A DNA stretch of 41,239 nucleotides from Oscillospiraceae bacterium (GCA_017624715.1 JAGAMN010000008.1:1-41239); one strand, 5' to 3'; positions 14,368 to 23,079 are shown, numbered from the stretch's first letter. Notes: generated by a model not told the origin, from the letters alone. A program made the numbers and translations.

Positions 14368-14373
14368 ATTATA
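14368..14373 (-). promoter_or_regulatory. -10 box of the CBASS operon
   Basis: A perfect TATAAT on the minus strand, 50 nt upstream of the CD-NTase start. The -35 element at 17 nt (TGTTAA) is weak, which suggests low or activated expression. Confidence 0.6.
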
Positions 14374-14537
14374 GCACATCAATGCATTTATTAACACCCC
14401 TTTTCTATGCTGAAATTGCAATTGTCACGAAATTACGACAATTTAACCACCATATTGGGCTATGTTTTCTGCCGTAAATGCAATGACTCTATCAACGCGT
14501 CGACTTACGTGCTTAACAACTACATCCTCATAAATTT

Positions 14538-14559
14538 AGGGCAGCCGGTTGGCTGCCCT
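14538..14559. terminator. hairpin after the DUF6809 gene
   Basis: A 9-bp perfect stem (AGGGCAGCC/GGCTGCCCT) with a GGTT loop, about 10 nt beyond the stop of the leftward gene at 14569. The tail on the minus strand (TAAATTTAT) is only partly T-rich. The remaining 160 nt up to the CBASS promoter hold nothing I recognise. Confidence 0.7.
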
Positions 14560-14568
14560 GTTGCTATG

Positions 14569-14877
14569 TTATGGGAGTTTTACTTCTTGTGCCAGGCGGA
14601 GGCCCAGGGCGATTCCGTCGACAAAGCCGCGTTTTTCGTGGTCTCTGCATAGGCGGCAGACGGCATCGATGACCCGGTCTTTCTCCCGGAGAGTCTTGCC
14701 GTGCATAGCCTCGTAAAGGTCCTCAAAGTCCTGTTGGATCTCGTTGTTATCTACGCCGTTGTACTCGTTATAAACGTTGTAAAGCATCTCCAGGACGCTC
14801 TGCGCGTCGTCGCCGTAATTGGGTTGCTGCGCTGCAACGTGTGCCCTCAGAGCCTCGTAAAGCTTGTCCATGGTCAT
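14569..14877 (-). CDS. DUF6809-like small acidic protein, Fic partner gene
   Basis: A 102-residue, mainly helical, acidic protein (MTMDKLYEALRAHVAAQQPNYGDDAQSVLEMLYNVYNEYN...). The DUF6809 assignment comes from memory of the sequence pattern. It has no membrane segment or catalytic motif and no S/T-x-x-x-E-G/N antitoxin motif of FicA type. The ATG overlaps the stop of the Fic-like gene (ATGA), so the two are translationally coupled and probably act together. A toxin-antitoxin-like relation is possible but unproven. Confidence 0.7.
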   Translation of the reverse strand: MTMDKLYEALRAHVAAQQPNYGDDAQSVLEMLYNVYNEYNGVDNNEIQQDFEDLYEAMHGKTLREKDRVIDAVCRLCRDHEKRGFVDGIALGLRLAQEVKLP

Positions 14878-15791
14878 TTCTTTTTCCTCCTCCGTCTTTC
14901 TTTCGCCTGATTGCGCCGCAGGATCAGGAACATCTCATCCTGCTTTCTGAAACGCGCCTGGGACTGCTGCGCCACGATCCTGAGGGTCTCCCTGTCCGTG
15001 TCCCATTCAGCAATGCCCCGGTTATACTCGCTTCTGCGCTTGTCGTCGATGATGAAGGGATCTATACCACGCCGAAGGCATTCCTTCATCATGATCACAC
15101 GGCCTACCCGTCCATTGTAATCCTCGAAGGGGCGGATGCATTCCAAACGGACATGGAACTCCAGAATCCCATCCAGGGTAGGCTCGGCCTTTTCATAGGC
15201 CCGCATTGCGCTGTCCAATGCGCTCGGGATTTGCGCTGGCTGGATACCCATCTTCGCCGATGTTTTGCGATACTCACCGGGTTCGGTTTTTGTGTCCCGT
15301 GCTGCGTAGGTGCCGTAGCTCAGGAGGTAGTGCAGCTTTCTGATCATTGTCTGTGACAGCGGCTTCGACACATTATCCAGCATATAGCTGACACACCGGA
15401 AATGGTTCACGATTTCGATCAGATCATCGATCTTCATCGGCTCAAAAGCGACGGAGATTTTGTCTGTCCGATAGACTTCTTCCACCTGCTGTCTCGTCAG
15501 GCGGTTACTGGCCATCCGGCAAGAGCTGTAGGCCAGGTTGACCTGGATATGCTCATAGACATCAAAGTGGTTATTGCGCTCTTTCTGATAGAGCACGCGT
15601 TTGAGCAGCGATGTAGGCTCAGGCTCCGGTTCTTTGGGAGGAGCACCCGGTCGCTCAGCATCCTCCGGGATCACCCAACCGGTGTCCCTCTGGATTGCTC
15701 CAGGAATCCTTCCCTCCTTGCAAAGCCGCCGGACCCGCTGCCCGGAGACCTCCCATCGCTCCGCGGTCTCTTTTACAGAGCAGTAGTTCAT
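14874..15791 (-). CDS. Fic-like protein with substituted active site and N-terminal helix-turn-helix
   Basis: A 305-residue protein starting MNYCSVKETAERWEVSGQRVRRLCKEGRIPGA, an excisionase/MerR-like DNA-binding domain (residues 1-45). The Fic domain follows. Its core motif reads IRPFEDYNGRVGR (219-231), so the catalytic His of HPFxxGNGRxxR is Arg220. The inhibitory-helix region reads AYSSCRMASNRLT (87-99), where the usual S-x-I-E-G-N-x-L-T has Ala/Ser instead of Glu/Gly. Both changes suggest that it cannot AMPylate in the standard way. AGGAAGG lies 10 nt before the ATG. It is followed by the overlapping DUF6809 gene. Confidence 0.82.
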   Translation of the reverse strand: MNYCSVKETAERWEVSGQRVRRLCKEGRIPGAIQRDTGWVIPEDAERPGAPPKEPEPEPTSLLKRVLYQKERNNHFDVYEHIQVNLAYSSCRMASNRLTRQQVEEVYRTDKISVAFEPMKIDDLIEIVNHFRCVSYMLDNVSKPLSQTMIRKLHYLLSYGTYAARDTKTEPGEYRKTSAKMGIQPAQIPSALDSAMRAYEKAEPTLDGILEFHVRLECIRPFEDYNGRVGRVIMMKECLRRGIDPFIIDDKRRSEYNRGIAEWDTDRETLRIVAQQSQARFRKQDEMFLILRRNQAKERRRRKKK

Positions 15792-15858
15792 TGTATTCAA
15801 TCCTTCCTGATTAAAAGATGCGGTTCCTAGTTTCCACACCGGCTGCAGCCTCAGTTTA

Positions 15859-15916
15859 GGGGGGCAACACTGCTGTTGCACCCCTGCAACAATTTTGACC
15901 GGAATGTTGACCGGAA
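15859..15916 (-). promoter_or_regulatory. leader of the Fic operon: hairpin and direct repeats
   Basis: A hairpin (15859-15884, GGGG-GCAACA / TGTTGC-CCCC around CTGC) lies about 70 nt upstream of the Fic start. Beyond it are two exact copies of TTGACCGGAA (15895-15904 and 15907-15916) with a 12-bp period. This is a likely protein-binding site, possibly for the N-terminal helix-turn-helix of the Fic-like protein. Confidence 0.5.
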
Positions 15917-15932
15917 CGCCAACGAAACACAA

Positions 15933-16098
15933 TGTATCAGATTGAATATAATGGACGATTTGTGCATAAAAATCGTCTAATACGTGTTATTTAGTGCATA
16001 TGTGTCTATGGAGTATACAACCTCTCAAGAATGGCATTCAAGAGGTCAGCGGTTTGGCTTTTCTTGTTTTATGGGGATTGAACTGGTTGTTGAATGTA
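15933..16098. other. non-coding gap at right edge of the defence island
   Basis: No gene is seen here. The stretch holds an imperfect hairpin, CCTCT(CAA)GAATG-G-CATTC(A)AGAGG (16021-16045). It may carry the promoter of the Fic operon, but no clear -35/-10 pair is visible. Confidence 0.4.
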
Positions 16099-16134
16099 AA
16101 AGCAAAACCTCTGGATTACCAGAGGTTTTGCTTT
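16099..16134. terminator. strong bidirectional terminator
   Basis: A perfect 16-bp stem, AAAGCAAAACCTCTGG / CCAGAGGTTTTGCTTT, with an ATTA loop. The A- and T-rich ends of the stem give U-rich tails on both strands. It ends the leftward DUF6062 gene, separates it from the Fic operon and marks the island boundary. Confidence 0.85.
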
Positions 16135-16153
16135 CATTTATAATATTTTGTAT

Positions 16154-16906
16154 TTATTCACTCTTATAAGGCGGATCAGCCGGGTGCAGGCCCTGGAGCT
16201 TTTCCATAGTTCTGGGCAGGGCATCCCGGGAGTTTTTCCAATCGGCTTTCGTATTGCGGTAGTCGTACTTGGCAATGAGCCAATCCAGGTCTTCTTTCAC
16301 CCGGACCAAATTATCCTCCGTCAGCTTCATCACCACAGGATAGAACCATTCCCTCTGGGCATTGGGAAGCTGCTCCTGGGCAAGGTCCATCAGCTGCGCA
16401 AAGTGTCGCAGACAAAAGCCCTTGGAATGCTCCACCTTTTCCCGAAACTGAGGGTCTGCCAACATCACAAAAAAGGTATGGTAGTACCGCGCCATATGAT
16501 ACTCCGTCCGCTCGCAAATAAAGCACCGCTCCTGCCTATGGCGCAGCCGCTGCCACCAGGTTTCCTCAGTATTGACAGGTTTTTTGGCAAAGATACTCCG
16601 CTTGGCGGGGATCTCGAATTTCTCCATACCATTACGGAAGTCCTGCAGCAGACCCGTCATGTGGGTCTGCAGCATCAGTGCACTGCCAAGCGTATTACCG
16701 TAATCATACAGCTTTTTCAAATGAGTGCCACAGAAGCCCGCATCATCCGTTGCAGCCCGGACATCCGGCTCCATATAGCTGGCCCCGGGGCCTGCCACAT
16801 AGCGGATGGTGCTGTGTTCCGCTTTCCGTTCCAACCAGCAAAAGGGGCACTCGTCCCCGGAATCAAAGGCGTCGTTCAGGGGTATGGTATCGATCTGTTC
16901 TTTCAT
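16154..16906 (-). CDS. DUF6062 family cysteine-motif protein
   Basis: A 250-residue soluble protein with two Cys-x-x-Cys motifs, ECPFCWLERK near residue 20 and RCFICERTEYHMARYY near residue 128. Each is followed by a Cys/His helix (GFCGTHLKKLYDY and GFCLRHFAQLMDL). The two halves look like an internal duplication, each with CxxC plus GFCxxH, and may bind two zinc ions. It matches the uncharacterised DUF6062 family common in Clostridia. It is separated from the upstream potCD gene by a terminator, so it is expressed on its own. The function is unknown. Confidence 0.8.
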   Translation of the reverse strand: MKEQIDTIPLNDAFDSGDECPFCWLERKAEHSTIRYVAGPGASYMEPDVRAATDDAGFCGTHLKKLYDYGNTLGSALMLQTHMTGLLQDFRNGMEKFEIPAKRSIFAKKPVNTEETWWQRLRHRQERCFICERTEYHMARYYHTFFVMLADPQFREKVEHSKGFCLRHFAQLMDLAQEQLPNAQREWFYPVVMKLTEDNLVRVKEDLDWLIAKYDYRNTKADWKNSRDALPRTMEKLQGLHPADPPYKSE

Positions 16907-16970
16907 GGTCTTCCCTGCCCTTTCTCTTTTTCGACCATCTTATCACACCGCCACCACCAATGCAACGAAA

Positions 16971-17000
16971 AAATTGCCGGAGCATAGGCTCCGGCAATTT
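16971..17000 (-). terminator. terminator of the polyamine transporter operon
   Basis: A perfect 13-bp stem, AAATTGCCGGAGC / GCTCCGGCAATTT, with an ATAG loop. On the minus strand it is followed by TTTTTTCG and begins 3 nt after the potCD stop. Confidence 0.92.
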
Positions 17001-17002
17001 CA

Positions 17003-19018
17003 TTATAATTTGCGCCGTTTCCGAGTGACGATCAGCAACACCATCGTACCTGCCATCACAACGATCAGCACCGCAGGAACGATCCAACCGTTATCGGGTC
17101 CGGATGCATCCACGGTCTTGGTGGCATTCTGGTAAAGGCCTTCCACAAAACGGGAAGTCTCCTCGGACAGATACCGATAGGCTGTGCCCTTTGCAAGCAC
17201 TTCCTTACTGGGATAGATAATATCGCTTTCCGCCAGATAATCTTCCATATACTGCTTTGCCTCAGAAATGGGAGAGGCATAGCAAATATAGTCCATATTG
17301 GCGCCGGAAATTTCCGGATCGCACAGGAAGTTGATAAACAGCTCAGCAGCTTCCTTTTCCTTACAGCAGGTGGGGATACACATGGCATCGGTAAATCGGT
17401 TGAAGCCCTGGTGCTCCGGCAAATAGAACCGCAGGTCAGGATTGTTTTCCATCATCAGCATGCAGTCGCCTGCATAGTAGGCCGCGATCCAGGCTTCTTC
17501 ATTTTCCATAGTGGAATAGATCTGGTCCATCACGTACTGCTGCACCAGCGGACGCTGCTGCGCCAGCTTATCGGCGCAAGCCTGCAGCTGTGCCTTGTCC
17601 ATGGTATTCACATCGTAACCCAACAGGTACTGGGCAATGCCCATGGCATCCCGAGAGTTATCGATCATCAGGATCTTGCCGGCATAGTTTTCATTCCACA
17701 TCAACTCCCAGCCAGTAACATCCGCCTCGTCCACATACTTGGAGTTGTACAGGATTCCCACCGTACCCCAGGTATAGGGAACGGAGTATTCGTTGGTGGG
17801 ATCGTAGCTGTTCTGATTTTTGAAAGGCTCTTCATCAACATACCGGAAGTTAGGAATGTTGTCGAAGTTCAGTTTCTCCAGCATTCCCTCCTTGATCATC
17901 CGGTCGATCATATAGTCTGACGGAATGATCACATCCACGGTAATGCCGCCGTTTTTCAACTGAGAGTACAGCGCTTCGTTGGATTCGTAATAGGACATAT
18001 TGACCTTGATATTGGGGTATTTCTCCTCAAAGGCGGCAATGATGTCCAAAGTGCCGTCGGTACCGTCAGCCATGTTCATGCCCCAGTTTTTCACATTGAG
18101 GATGATCTTCTCCTGGCGATTGCCGAAGAACAGGAAGCCACCGCCCACAATCAGCGCCACGACCAAAGCACCAGCGACACACCGCTTGGCGATACGCCAG
18201 CCACGGGATTCGGGACGCTTGCTGTCCTTCTTCCGATCGGCACGGATCTGCAGCAGATTCATACCCACCATCAGCACCGCGATCAGCAGGAACAGCAGGG
18301 TGAACATGGCGTACACCTTGGGCTGAATGGGCTTTTTGGTGTAGGTGTAGATTTCAACCGGCAATGTGACAAAGTCCGAACCGGTGACGAAGTAGCTGAT
18401 GACAAAATCGTCAAGACTCATGGTAAAGGCCATGATACCGCCGGATACGATACCGGGCATAATCTCGTGAATGATGACCTTGAAGAAGGCCTGCACCGGG
18501 GTACAGCCCAAGTCCATGGCCGCATCCGTCAGCGCCGGATTCATCTGCTGCAATTTTGGCATCACATTCAGAATCACATAAGGAAGACCGAAGGTGACAT
18601 GGGCAATCAGCAGTGTACCGAAATTCAGAGATTCCCGGTTACCCAACAGGCCCGTACCCACAAACACGAACAGCAGGCTTAAGGAAACACCGGTGACGAT
18701 ATCCGGGTTGGTCATGGGAATATTGGTCAGGCTCATGACCAGTTTGCGCATTTTGGGCTTCAGCCGATGAATACCCACCGCAGCCAGCGTGCCGAAGGTC
18801 ACGGAGATGGCCGTGGACAGCAACGCAATCAGAATGGAGTTACCCAGCAGGCCCAGCAGGTCCTCATCCCGGAAAAGCTCCGTATACTGTTTTAAGGTGA
18901 AGCCTTCAAACTGGGTGATGTCCTTTCCCGTATTGAAGGATGCGACGATGAGCACCACCATAGGGATATACAGGAAAACAAACATCAAGATGGTAAGAAT
19001 ACGGTTTGCCTTTTTCAA
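17003..19018 (-). CDS. potCD: fused spermidine/putrescine ABC permease (PotC) and substrate-binding protein (PotD)
   Basis: A 671-residue fusion. Residues 1-265 are a PotC permease with six membrane segments and the EAA-type loop (DAAMDLGCTPVQAFFKVIIHEIMPGIVSGG). After a transmembrane segment (about 285-305, CVAGALVVALIVGGGFLFF) comes a PotD domain (about 310-635; LNVKNWGMNMADGT, DVIIPSDYMIDRMI, YSVPYTWGTVGILYN). A C-terminal transmembrane helix and KRRKL tail follow. The binding domain is therefore tethered outside the membrane instead of being a lipoprotein. The start is TTG at 19018, overlapping the potB stop (TTGA). It imports polyamines with PotA and PotB. Confidence 0.93.
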   Translation of the reverse strand: MKKANRILTILMFVFLYIPMVVLIVASFNTGKDITQFEGFTLKQYTELFRDEDLLGLLGNSILIALLSTAISVTFGTLAAVGIHRLKPKMRKLVMSLTNIPMTNPDIVTGVSLSLLFVFVGTGLLGNRESLNFGTLLIAHVTFGLPYVILNVMPKLQQMNPALTDAAMDLGCTPVQAFFKVIIHEIMPGIVSGGIMAFTMSLDDFVISYFVTGSDFVTLPVEIYTYTKKPIQPKVYAMFTLLFLLIAVLMVGMNLLQIRADRKKDSKRPESRGWRIAKRCVAGALVVALIVGGGFLFFGNRQEKIILNVKNWGMNMADGTDGTLDIIAAFEEKYPNIKVNMSYYESNEALYSQLKNGGITVDVIIPSDYMIDRMIKEGMLEKLNFDNIPNFRYVDEEPFKNQNSYDPTNEYSVPYTWGTVGILYNSKYVDEADVTGWELMWNENYAGKILMIDNSRDAMGIAQYLLGYDVNTMDKAQLQACADKLAQQRPLVQQYVMDQIYSTMENEEAWIAAYYAGDCMLMMENNPDLRFYLPEHQGFNRFTDAMCIPTCCKEKEAAELFINFLCDPEISGANMDYICYASPISEAKQYMEDYLAESDIIYPSKEVLAKGTAYRYLSEETSRFVEGLYQNATKTVDASGPDNGWIVPAVLIVVMAGTMVLLIVTRKRRKL

Positions 19019-19836
19019 ATGACAACACCGCCTTCCTCATCGCCGCCAAAGCGGTTCATGATGCCGGTGCACACAAACACCAGCAGCATCAGCACCAAGC
19101 TCAGCGCTGCGCCCAGGTTTGGATTGTCGCCCTGCTTAAAGAGGCGCTCAATCAGGTCGCCGATGAGCACTGTGTCGGTGCCGCCCAGCTTTTGAGAAAT
19201 ATAGAAGGTGGAAACTGCCGGCACGAACACCATGGTAATTCCGGACAGAATGCCGGGCACACTTAGCGGCAGGATCACACGGCCAAAGGTCTGCAAAGGC
19301 GTGCAGCCCAGGTCTTCCGCGGCTTCAATGAGCCGGTCATCCATCTTTACCAAAGTGGAATACAGGGGCAGGATCATATAGGGCAGGTAGTTATACACCA
19401 TTCCCAGCACCACCGCGCCGGGGGTACGGATCAACTGCAGCCGCCCAATACCGATGGCGTCAAGGATATTATTGATGATACCCGTATCCTGCAGCAGGCC
19501 CACCCAGGCCAAGGTGCGGAGCAAAAAGCTCATGCACATAGGAAGCATTACCAGCATATACAGGATCTTCTGTGCCACAGGGCCACGGTGGGCGATGTAG
19601 TACGCCACGGGATAGCCCAGCAGCAGGCAGATCAGAGAAGAGATCAGGCTGTACAGCACAGACTGTCCCAAAACCGGCAGGTACATGGAAAGGTCCTGCA
19701 GGTTTCCCAGGGAAAACGCCCCGGTATCCGGATCTGTCAGCGCATAGTAGCCCACTACACACAGCGGAATCAGCGTAAAAGCCAGCATCCACAGCATGTA
19801 GGGCACGCTGAGCAAAACAGACTTATTCTTCTTCAT
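19015..19836 (-). CDS. potB: spermidine/putrescine ABC transporter permease PotB
   Basis: A 273-residue integral membrane permease with six hydrophobic segments, beginning [28 protein letters not shown]. The coupling (EAA) loop is [30 protein letters not shown] chose ATG at 19836, because AGGAGG lies 9 nt upstream; the ATG at 19845 is too close to it. It overlaps potA by 14 nt and potCD by 4 nt, so the operon is translationally coupled. It pairs with the PotC half of PotCD. Confidence 0.93.
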   Translation of the reverse strand: MKKNKSVLLSVPYMLWMLAFTLIPLCVVGYYALTDPDTGAFSLGNLQDLSMYLPVLGQSVLYSLISSLICLLLGYPVAYYIAHRGPVAQKILYMLVMLPMCMSFLLRTLAWVGLLQDTGIINNILDAIGIGRLQLIRTPGAVVLGMVYNYLPYMILPLYSTLVKMDDRLIEAAEDLGCTPLQTFGRVILPLSVPGILSGITMVFVPAVSTFYISQKLGGTDTVLIGDLIERLFKQGDNPNLGAALSLVLMLLVFVCTGIMNRFGGDEEGGVVI

Positions 19837-20944
19837 CGCCGGCATCCTCCGTCAGCTCGTCATACTCAGCAGAGTAGGAGCTGTAATCGCCAAACATGCC
19901 GGAATACTCACTCTTTTTCATGATGTGAATATCTTCCGGGTTCAAACGAATGCCGATGGTAGAGCCCTCAGCGCAGTGATCCGTGGTCTGGATCAGCCAC
20001 TTGAAGCCCTTGAATTCGACGATGATATCATAGTTCAGGCCCTTGAAGGTAACGGAAGTGACCGTACCCACCAGGTGCCCCTCATCCGGTGCGACGATGT
20101 CGATATCCTCAGGGCGGATAACAACATCCACACTTTCATTCGGTGCAAAGCCCTTATCCACGCACTGGAAGGTGCGGCCGAAGAACCGGACCTTGTAATC
20201 TTCCAGCATCACACCGTCGAGAATGTTACTCTCGCCGATAAAGTCCGCAACAAAGGCGTTTTTGGGTTCATTATATATATCTTCCGGCTTGCCGATCTGC
20301 TGGATGCGACCCTTGTCCATAACAACCACCGTATCAGACATGGAAAGTGCTTCTTCCTGATCGTGGGTAACATAGACGAAGGTGATGCCCATTGCCTGCT
20401 GGATCCGCTTCAGTTCGATCTGCATATCCTTACGCAGGCGCAGATCCAAAGCGCCCAGAGGTTCGTCCAGAAGCAGCACCTTAGGACGGTTCACCAGAGC
20501 ACGGGCAATTGCCACACGCTGCTGCTGACCGCCGGAAAGGGACTGGATCCGCCGGTGACCGTAGCCCTTCAGGCTGACGATCTCCAGCATTTCCTGGACC
20601 CGCTGGTTGATCTCTTCTTTGGGCAGCTTCGCTACCCGCAGGCCGAATGCAATATTGTCAAAAACATTCAAATGGGGAAATAGGGCATAGCGCTGGAAAA
20701 CGGTGTTGATCTGGCGCTCATAAGGCGGCACATCATTAATGCACTTGCCGTCAAAAGTCACCGTTCCGGATGTAGGCGTAAGGAAACCGCCAATGATCCG
20801 CAGCGTTGTGGTCTTTCCGCAGCCGGAGGGGCCGAGCAAAGTTAAAAATTCGTGGTCGTTGATATAGAGATTGATGCCGTCGAGTATACGTTCCCCGTCG
20901 AACTCCATGGTAAGATCCCGGAGCCGGATGAGCTCTTTGGACAT
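19823..20944 (-). CDS. potA: spermidine/putrescine ABC transporter ATPase PotA
   Basis: A 373-residue ATPase with Walker [10 protein letters not shown], signature [15 protein letters not shown], Walker [13 protein letters not shown] and the H-loop His in [11 protein letters not shown]. The C-terminal third (about 240-350, [13 protein letters not shown]...[12 protein letters not shown]) is the TOBE/OB regulatory domain usual for PotA. ATG at 20944 follows GGGGG by 6 nt. First gene of the operon; its promoter is at 20995-21023. Confidence 0.95.
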   Translation of the reverse strand: MSKELIRLRDLTMEFDGERILDGINLYINDHEFLTLLGPSGCGKTTTLRIIGGFLTPTSGTVTFDGKCINDVPPYERQINTVFQRYALFPHLNVFDNIAFGLRVAKLPKEEINQRVQEMLEIVSLKGYGHRRIQSLSGGQQQRVAIARALVNRPKVLLLDEPLGALDLRLRKDMQIELKRIQQAMGITFVYVTHDQEEALSMSDTVVVMDKGRIQQIGKPEDIYNEPKNAFVADFIGESNILDGVMLEDYKVRFFGRTFQCVDKGFAPNESVDVVIRPEDIDIVAPDEGHLVGTVTSVTFKGLNYDIIVEFKGFKWLIQTTDHCAEGSTIGIRLNPEDIHIMKKSEYSGMFGDYSSYSAEYDELTEDAGDEEE

Positions 20945-20994
20945 TATCATCCCCCGTTTCTTTATATAACTTCCGTCAAAATATGACAACTATT

Positions 20995-21023
20995 ACTATA
21001 TCGCATTATTTCCCTGCCGTCAA
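20995..21023 (-). promoter_or_regulatory. promoter of the potABCD operon
   Basis: On the minus strand, TTGACG (21023-21018), 17 nt, TATAGT (21000-20995). Just downstream lies the small dyad TGTCA-TATTT-TGACG (about 20983-20997), a possible operator at the start site. Confidence 0.8.
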
Positions 21024-21104
21024 TTAGTTTTGCTCCCCTGGAAAAGAATTATTTTGAATTTTTATCCCCTCGACTCCCTCTCTGAGGGAGCCAAGTAACA
21101 ATCA

Positions 21105-21134
21105 TTGACACAAACGGTTATTCCGTGGTAAACT
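21105..21134 (+). promoter_or_regulatory. promoter of tcdA
   Basis: TTGACA (21105-21110) and TAAACT (21129-21134) with an 18-nt spacer, 30 nt upstream of the gene. CCCTC/GAGGG at 21076-21090 is a short hairpin between the divergent operons. Confidence 0.65.
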
Positions 21135-21163
21135 AACAAAAAAAGCAAGCAAGGAGAATCCTT

Positions 21164-21889
21164 ATGACAGATCAGTATTCCCGGACCCGACTGCTGCTGG
21201 GTGAGGACGGTATTCGAAGGCTGCGAAATGCCCGGGTTGCTTTGTTCGGATTGGGCGGTGTAGGTGGCTATGCGGCAGAGGCTTTGGCCCGCAGCGGTAT
21301 CGGTGCCCTGGATCTCATTGATAATGACACCATCAGCATAACCAATATCAATCGGCAGCTACTGGCTACCCACTCCACCGTGGGTCAGTATAAGGTAGAT
21401 GTGGCCGCGGCCCGAATCAAGGACATTGACCCTACCATCCAGGTCAAAACCTATAAGACCTTCTATCTTCCCGAAACCGCCGGGGAATTTGATTTTACGC
21501 AATATGATTATATTATCGATGCCATTGATACTGTTACCGGAAAGCTGGCGATGATGGAACAGGCCCAGGCCGTCAGCGTTCCCATCATCAGTTGCATGGG
21601 CACCGGCAACAAGCTGGACGCTTCGGCCTTTGAAGTGGCGGATATCTCTAAAACCTCCGGCTGTGCCCTGGCCCGGATCATTCGTAAGGAATGTGCCAAG
21701 CGGGGCATTAAAAAGGTCAAGGTAGTCTATTCCAAGGAACTGCCCATGACCCCCAACATTGACCCGGATGAGCCGGTGCCTGCCGGATCCTCCCGGCGAA
21801 GCCTGCCCGGATCCACCGCTTTTGTCCCCGGTGCAGCCGGTCTGATACTGGCAGGTGAAGTGATTTGTGCGCTGGCACAAGGACATTAA
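21164..21889 (+). CDS. tcdA: tRNA threonylcarbamoyladenosine dehydratase (ThiF/E1-like)
   Basis: A 241-residue E1-like adenylating enzyme. The ATP-binding loop is VALFGLGGVGGYAAEALARSGIG (about 25-47), followed by the conserved DNDTISITNINRQ and the DAIDTVTGKL segment. CMGTGNKLD carries the Cys typical of TcdA. It cyclises t6A37 in ANN-decoding tRNAs to ct6A. Length and motifs fit TcdA better than ThiF or MoeB, since the zinc CxxC pairs are absent. Ribosome site AAGGAGA. Monocistronic, with a terminator after it. Confidence 0.9.
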   Translation: MTDQYSRTRLLLGEDGIRRLRNARVALFGLGGVGGYAAEALARSGIGALDLIDNDTISITNINRQLLATHSTVGQYKVDVAAARIKDIDPTIQVKTYKTFYLPETAGEFDFTQYDYIIDAIDTVTGKLAMMEQAQAVSVPIISCMGTGNKLDASAFEVADISKTSGCALARIIRKECAKRGIKKVKVVYSKELPMTPNIDPDEPVPAGSSRRSLPGSTAFVPGAAGLILAGEVICALAQGH

Positions 21890-21906
21890 TCCGCACCTCA
21901 AAATAC

Positions 21907-21938
21907 ACGTCCTTCCATTTTTCTGGGAGGACGTTTTC
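21907..21938 (+). terminator. terminator of tcdA
   Basis: ACGTCCT...AGGACGT (7 bp plus two inner pairs) followed by TTTTC, 18 nt after the stop. Confidence 0.8.
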
Positions 21939-22078
21939 ATTTATTCATAGTTTGTATTCAATTATTCATTTGTAATAATTCCGACATTTTATGCATTTAT
22001 GCAAAACATATACATTATTTTAGTTAATTTGCACATTTTGCGTGCCCTTCTTTCTATTTATCTTGGATTTAATCACAG

Positions 22079-22107
22079 TTGACGATGAATAATATTCGCG
22101 TTATAAT
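22079..22107 (+). promoter_or_regulatory. promoter of the amino-acid ABC importer operon
   Basis: TTGACG (22079-22084), 17 nt, TATAAT (22102-22107). The short leader contains an ACCCC/GGGGT hairpin (22122-22137) just before the ribosome site. Confidence 0.9.
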
Positions 22108-22158
22108 GCAAACATCAATTCACCCCGGCCGTGGGGTCAGGAAAAGGAGAAATGAAAA

Positions 22159-23037
22159 ATGAAAAAATTGATCGCTGTTTTGCTGAGTGCACTGATGCTG
22201 ATGAGCATGTTCGCCGGCTGTGTCGCTGACGAGCCCGCCGGTCCCGGCAAGAACCCCTACAACCTGAAGACCGTCAAGGAAGGCTACCTGACCGTTATCA
22301 CCTCCCCTGACTACGCGCCCTATGAGTTCTATGCTCTGGACAAGGACGGCAACCCCTCCCTGGCCGGTTTCGATATGGCTCTGGCACAGTACATCGCCGA
22401 TTACCTGGGCCTGACCCTGGAAGTCGTTCCTATGGACTTCAACGGCATCATGGGTGAAATGGCCGCTGGCACCGCTGACTTGGCCATTGCCGGTCTGTCC
22501 CCCGATCCCGAACGTGAGGATTCCATGGACTTCTCCGATATGTACTACGAAGGCAAGCAGGCTTTCATCACCACCAAGGCCAACGCCTCCAAGTTCACCG
22601 ACCTGGCTTCCACCAACAAGGCTGAGTATGAGATCGCAGCCCAGACCGGTACCATTCAGAATGAGCTGGCTGCCCAGTACAGCCCCAATGCTCAGCTGGT
22701 CAACCTGGTCAAGGCTACCGACATCATCGCTGAGCTGATGAGCGGCAAGATCGACGGTGCTTACGTCGAGTGGGACGTGGCCGCTGCTTACAGCGTTAAC
22801 TACCCCGATCTGCACATCGTTTGCGAAGTTCCCTACGATGCCGAAGGCAATGTCATAGGTGTCAAGAAGGGCAACACCGACCTGCTGAAGTACGTCAACG
22901 AGGCTCTGAACAAGTGTGTCGACGAAGGCACCTTCGCTCAGTATGTAGCTAAGGCTTTGGAGCAGGCCGCTGGTGACAACTACCAGGGTATGCTGGGTCC
23001 CGACGGCAAGCCCACCGAAGCTCCCGACGAGAAATAA
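22159..23037 (+). CDS. amino-acid ABC transporter substrate-binding lipoprotein
   Basis: A 292-residue protein with a lipoprotein signal peptide: MKKLIAVLLSALMLMSMFAGC, lipobox FAGC, lipidated Cys21. The mature part is a family 3 (polar amino acid) binding protein: LTVITSPDYAPYEFYALDKDG, LAGFDMALAQYIADYLGL, GEMAAGTADLAIAGLSPDPERED and, late, GNVIGVKKGNTDLLKYVNEAL. The ligand is probably a polar amino acid; which one cannot be read from the sequence. First gene of a three-gene operon, followed by a partial terminator that should keep its expression above that of the permease and ATPase. Confidence 0.92.
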   Translation: MKKLIAVLLSALMLMSMFAGCVADEPAGPGKNPYNLKTVKEGYLTVITSPDYAPYEFYALDKDGNPSLAGFDMALAQYIADYLGLTLEVVPMDFNGIMGEMAAGTADLAIAGLSPDPEREDSMDFSDMYYEGKQAFITTKANASKFTDLASTNKAEYEIAAQTGTIQNELAAQYSPNAQLVNLVKATDIIAELMSGKIDGAYVEWDVAAAYSVNYPDLHIVCEVPYDAEGNVIGVKKGNTDLLKYVNEALNKCVDEGTFAQYVAKALEQAAGDNYQGMLGPDGKPTEAPDEK

Positions 23038-23052
23038 TCGATTCGTACCATT

Positions 23053-23079
23053 ATTCCTCCCCGCTTGCCGGGGAGGAAT
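23053..23079 (+). terminator. internal attenuating terminator between binding protein and permease
   Basis: A perfect 10-bp stem, ATTCCTCCCC / GGGGAGGAAT, followed by only TTTGG, so termination should be partial. This is a common way to make binding protein in excess. Confidence 0.7.

Noticed and set aside
15895-15916. CRISPR-like repeat
   Set aside because: Only two copies with a 2-nt gap; no spacers and no cas genes in the window.
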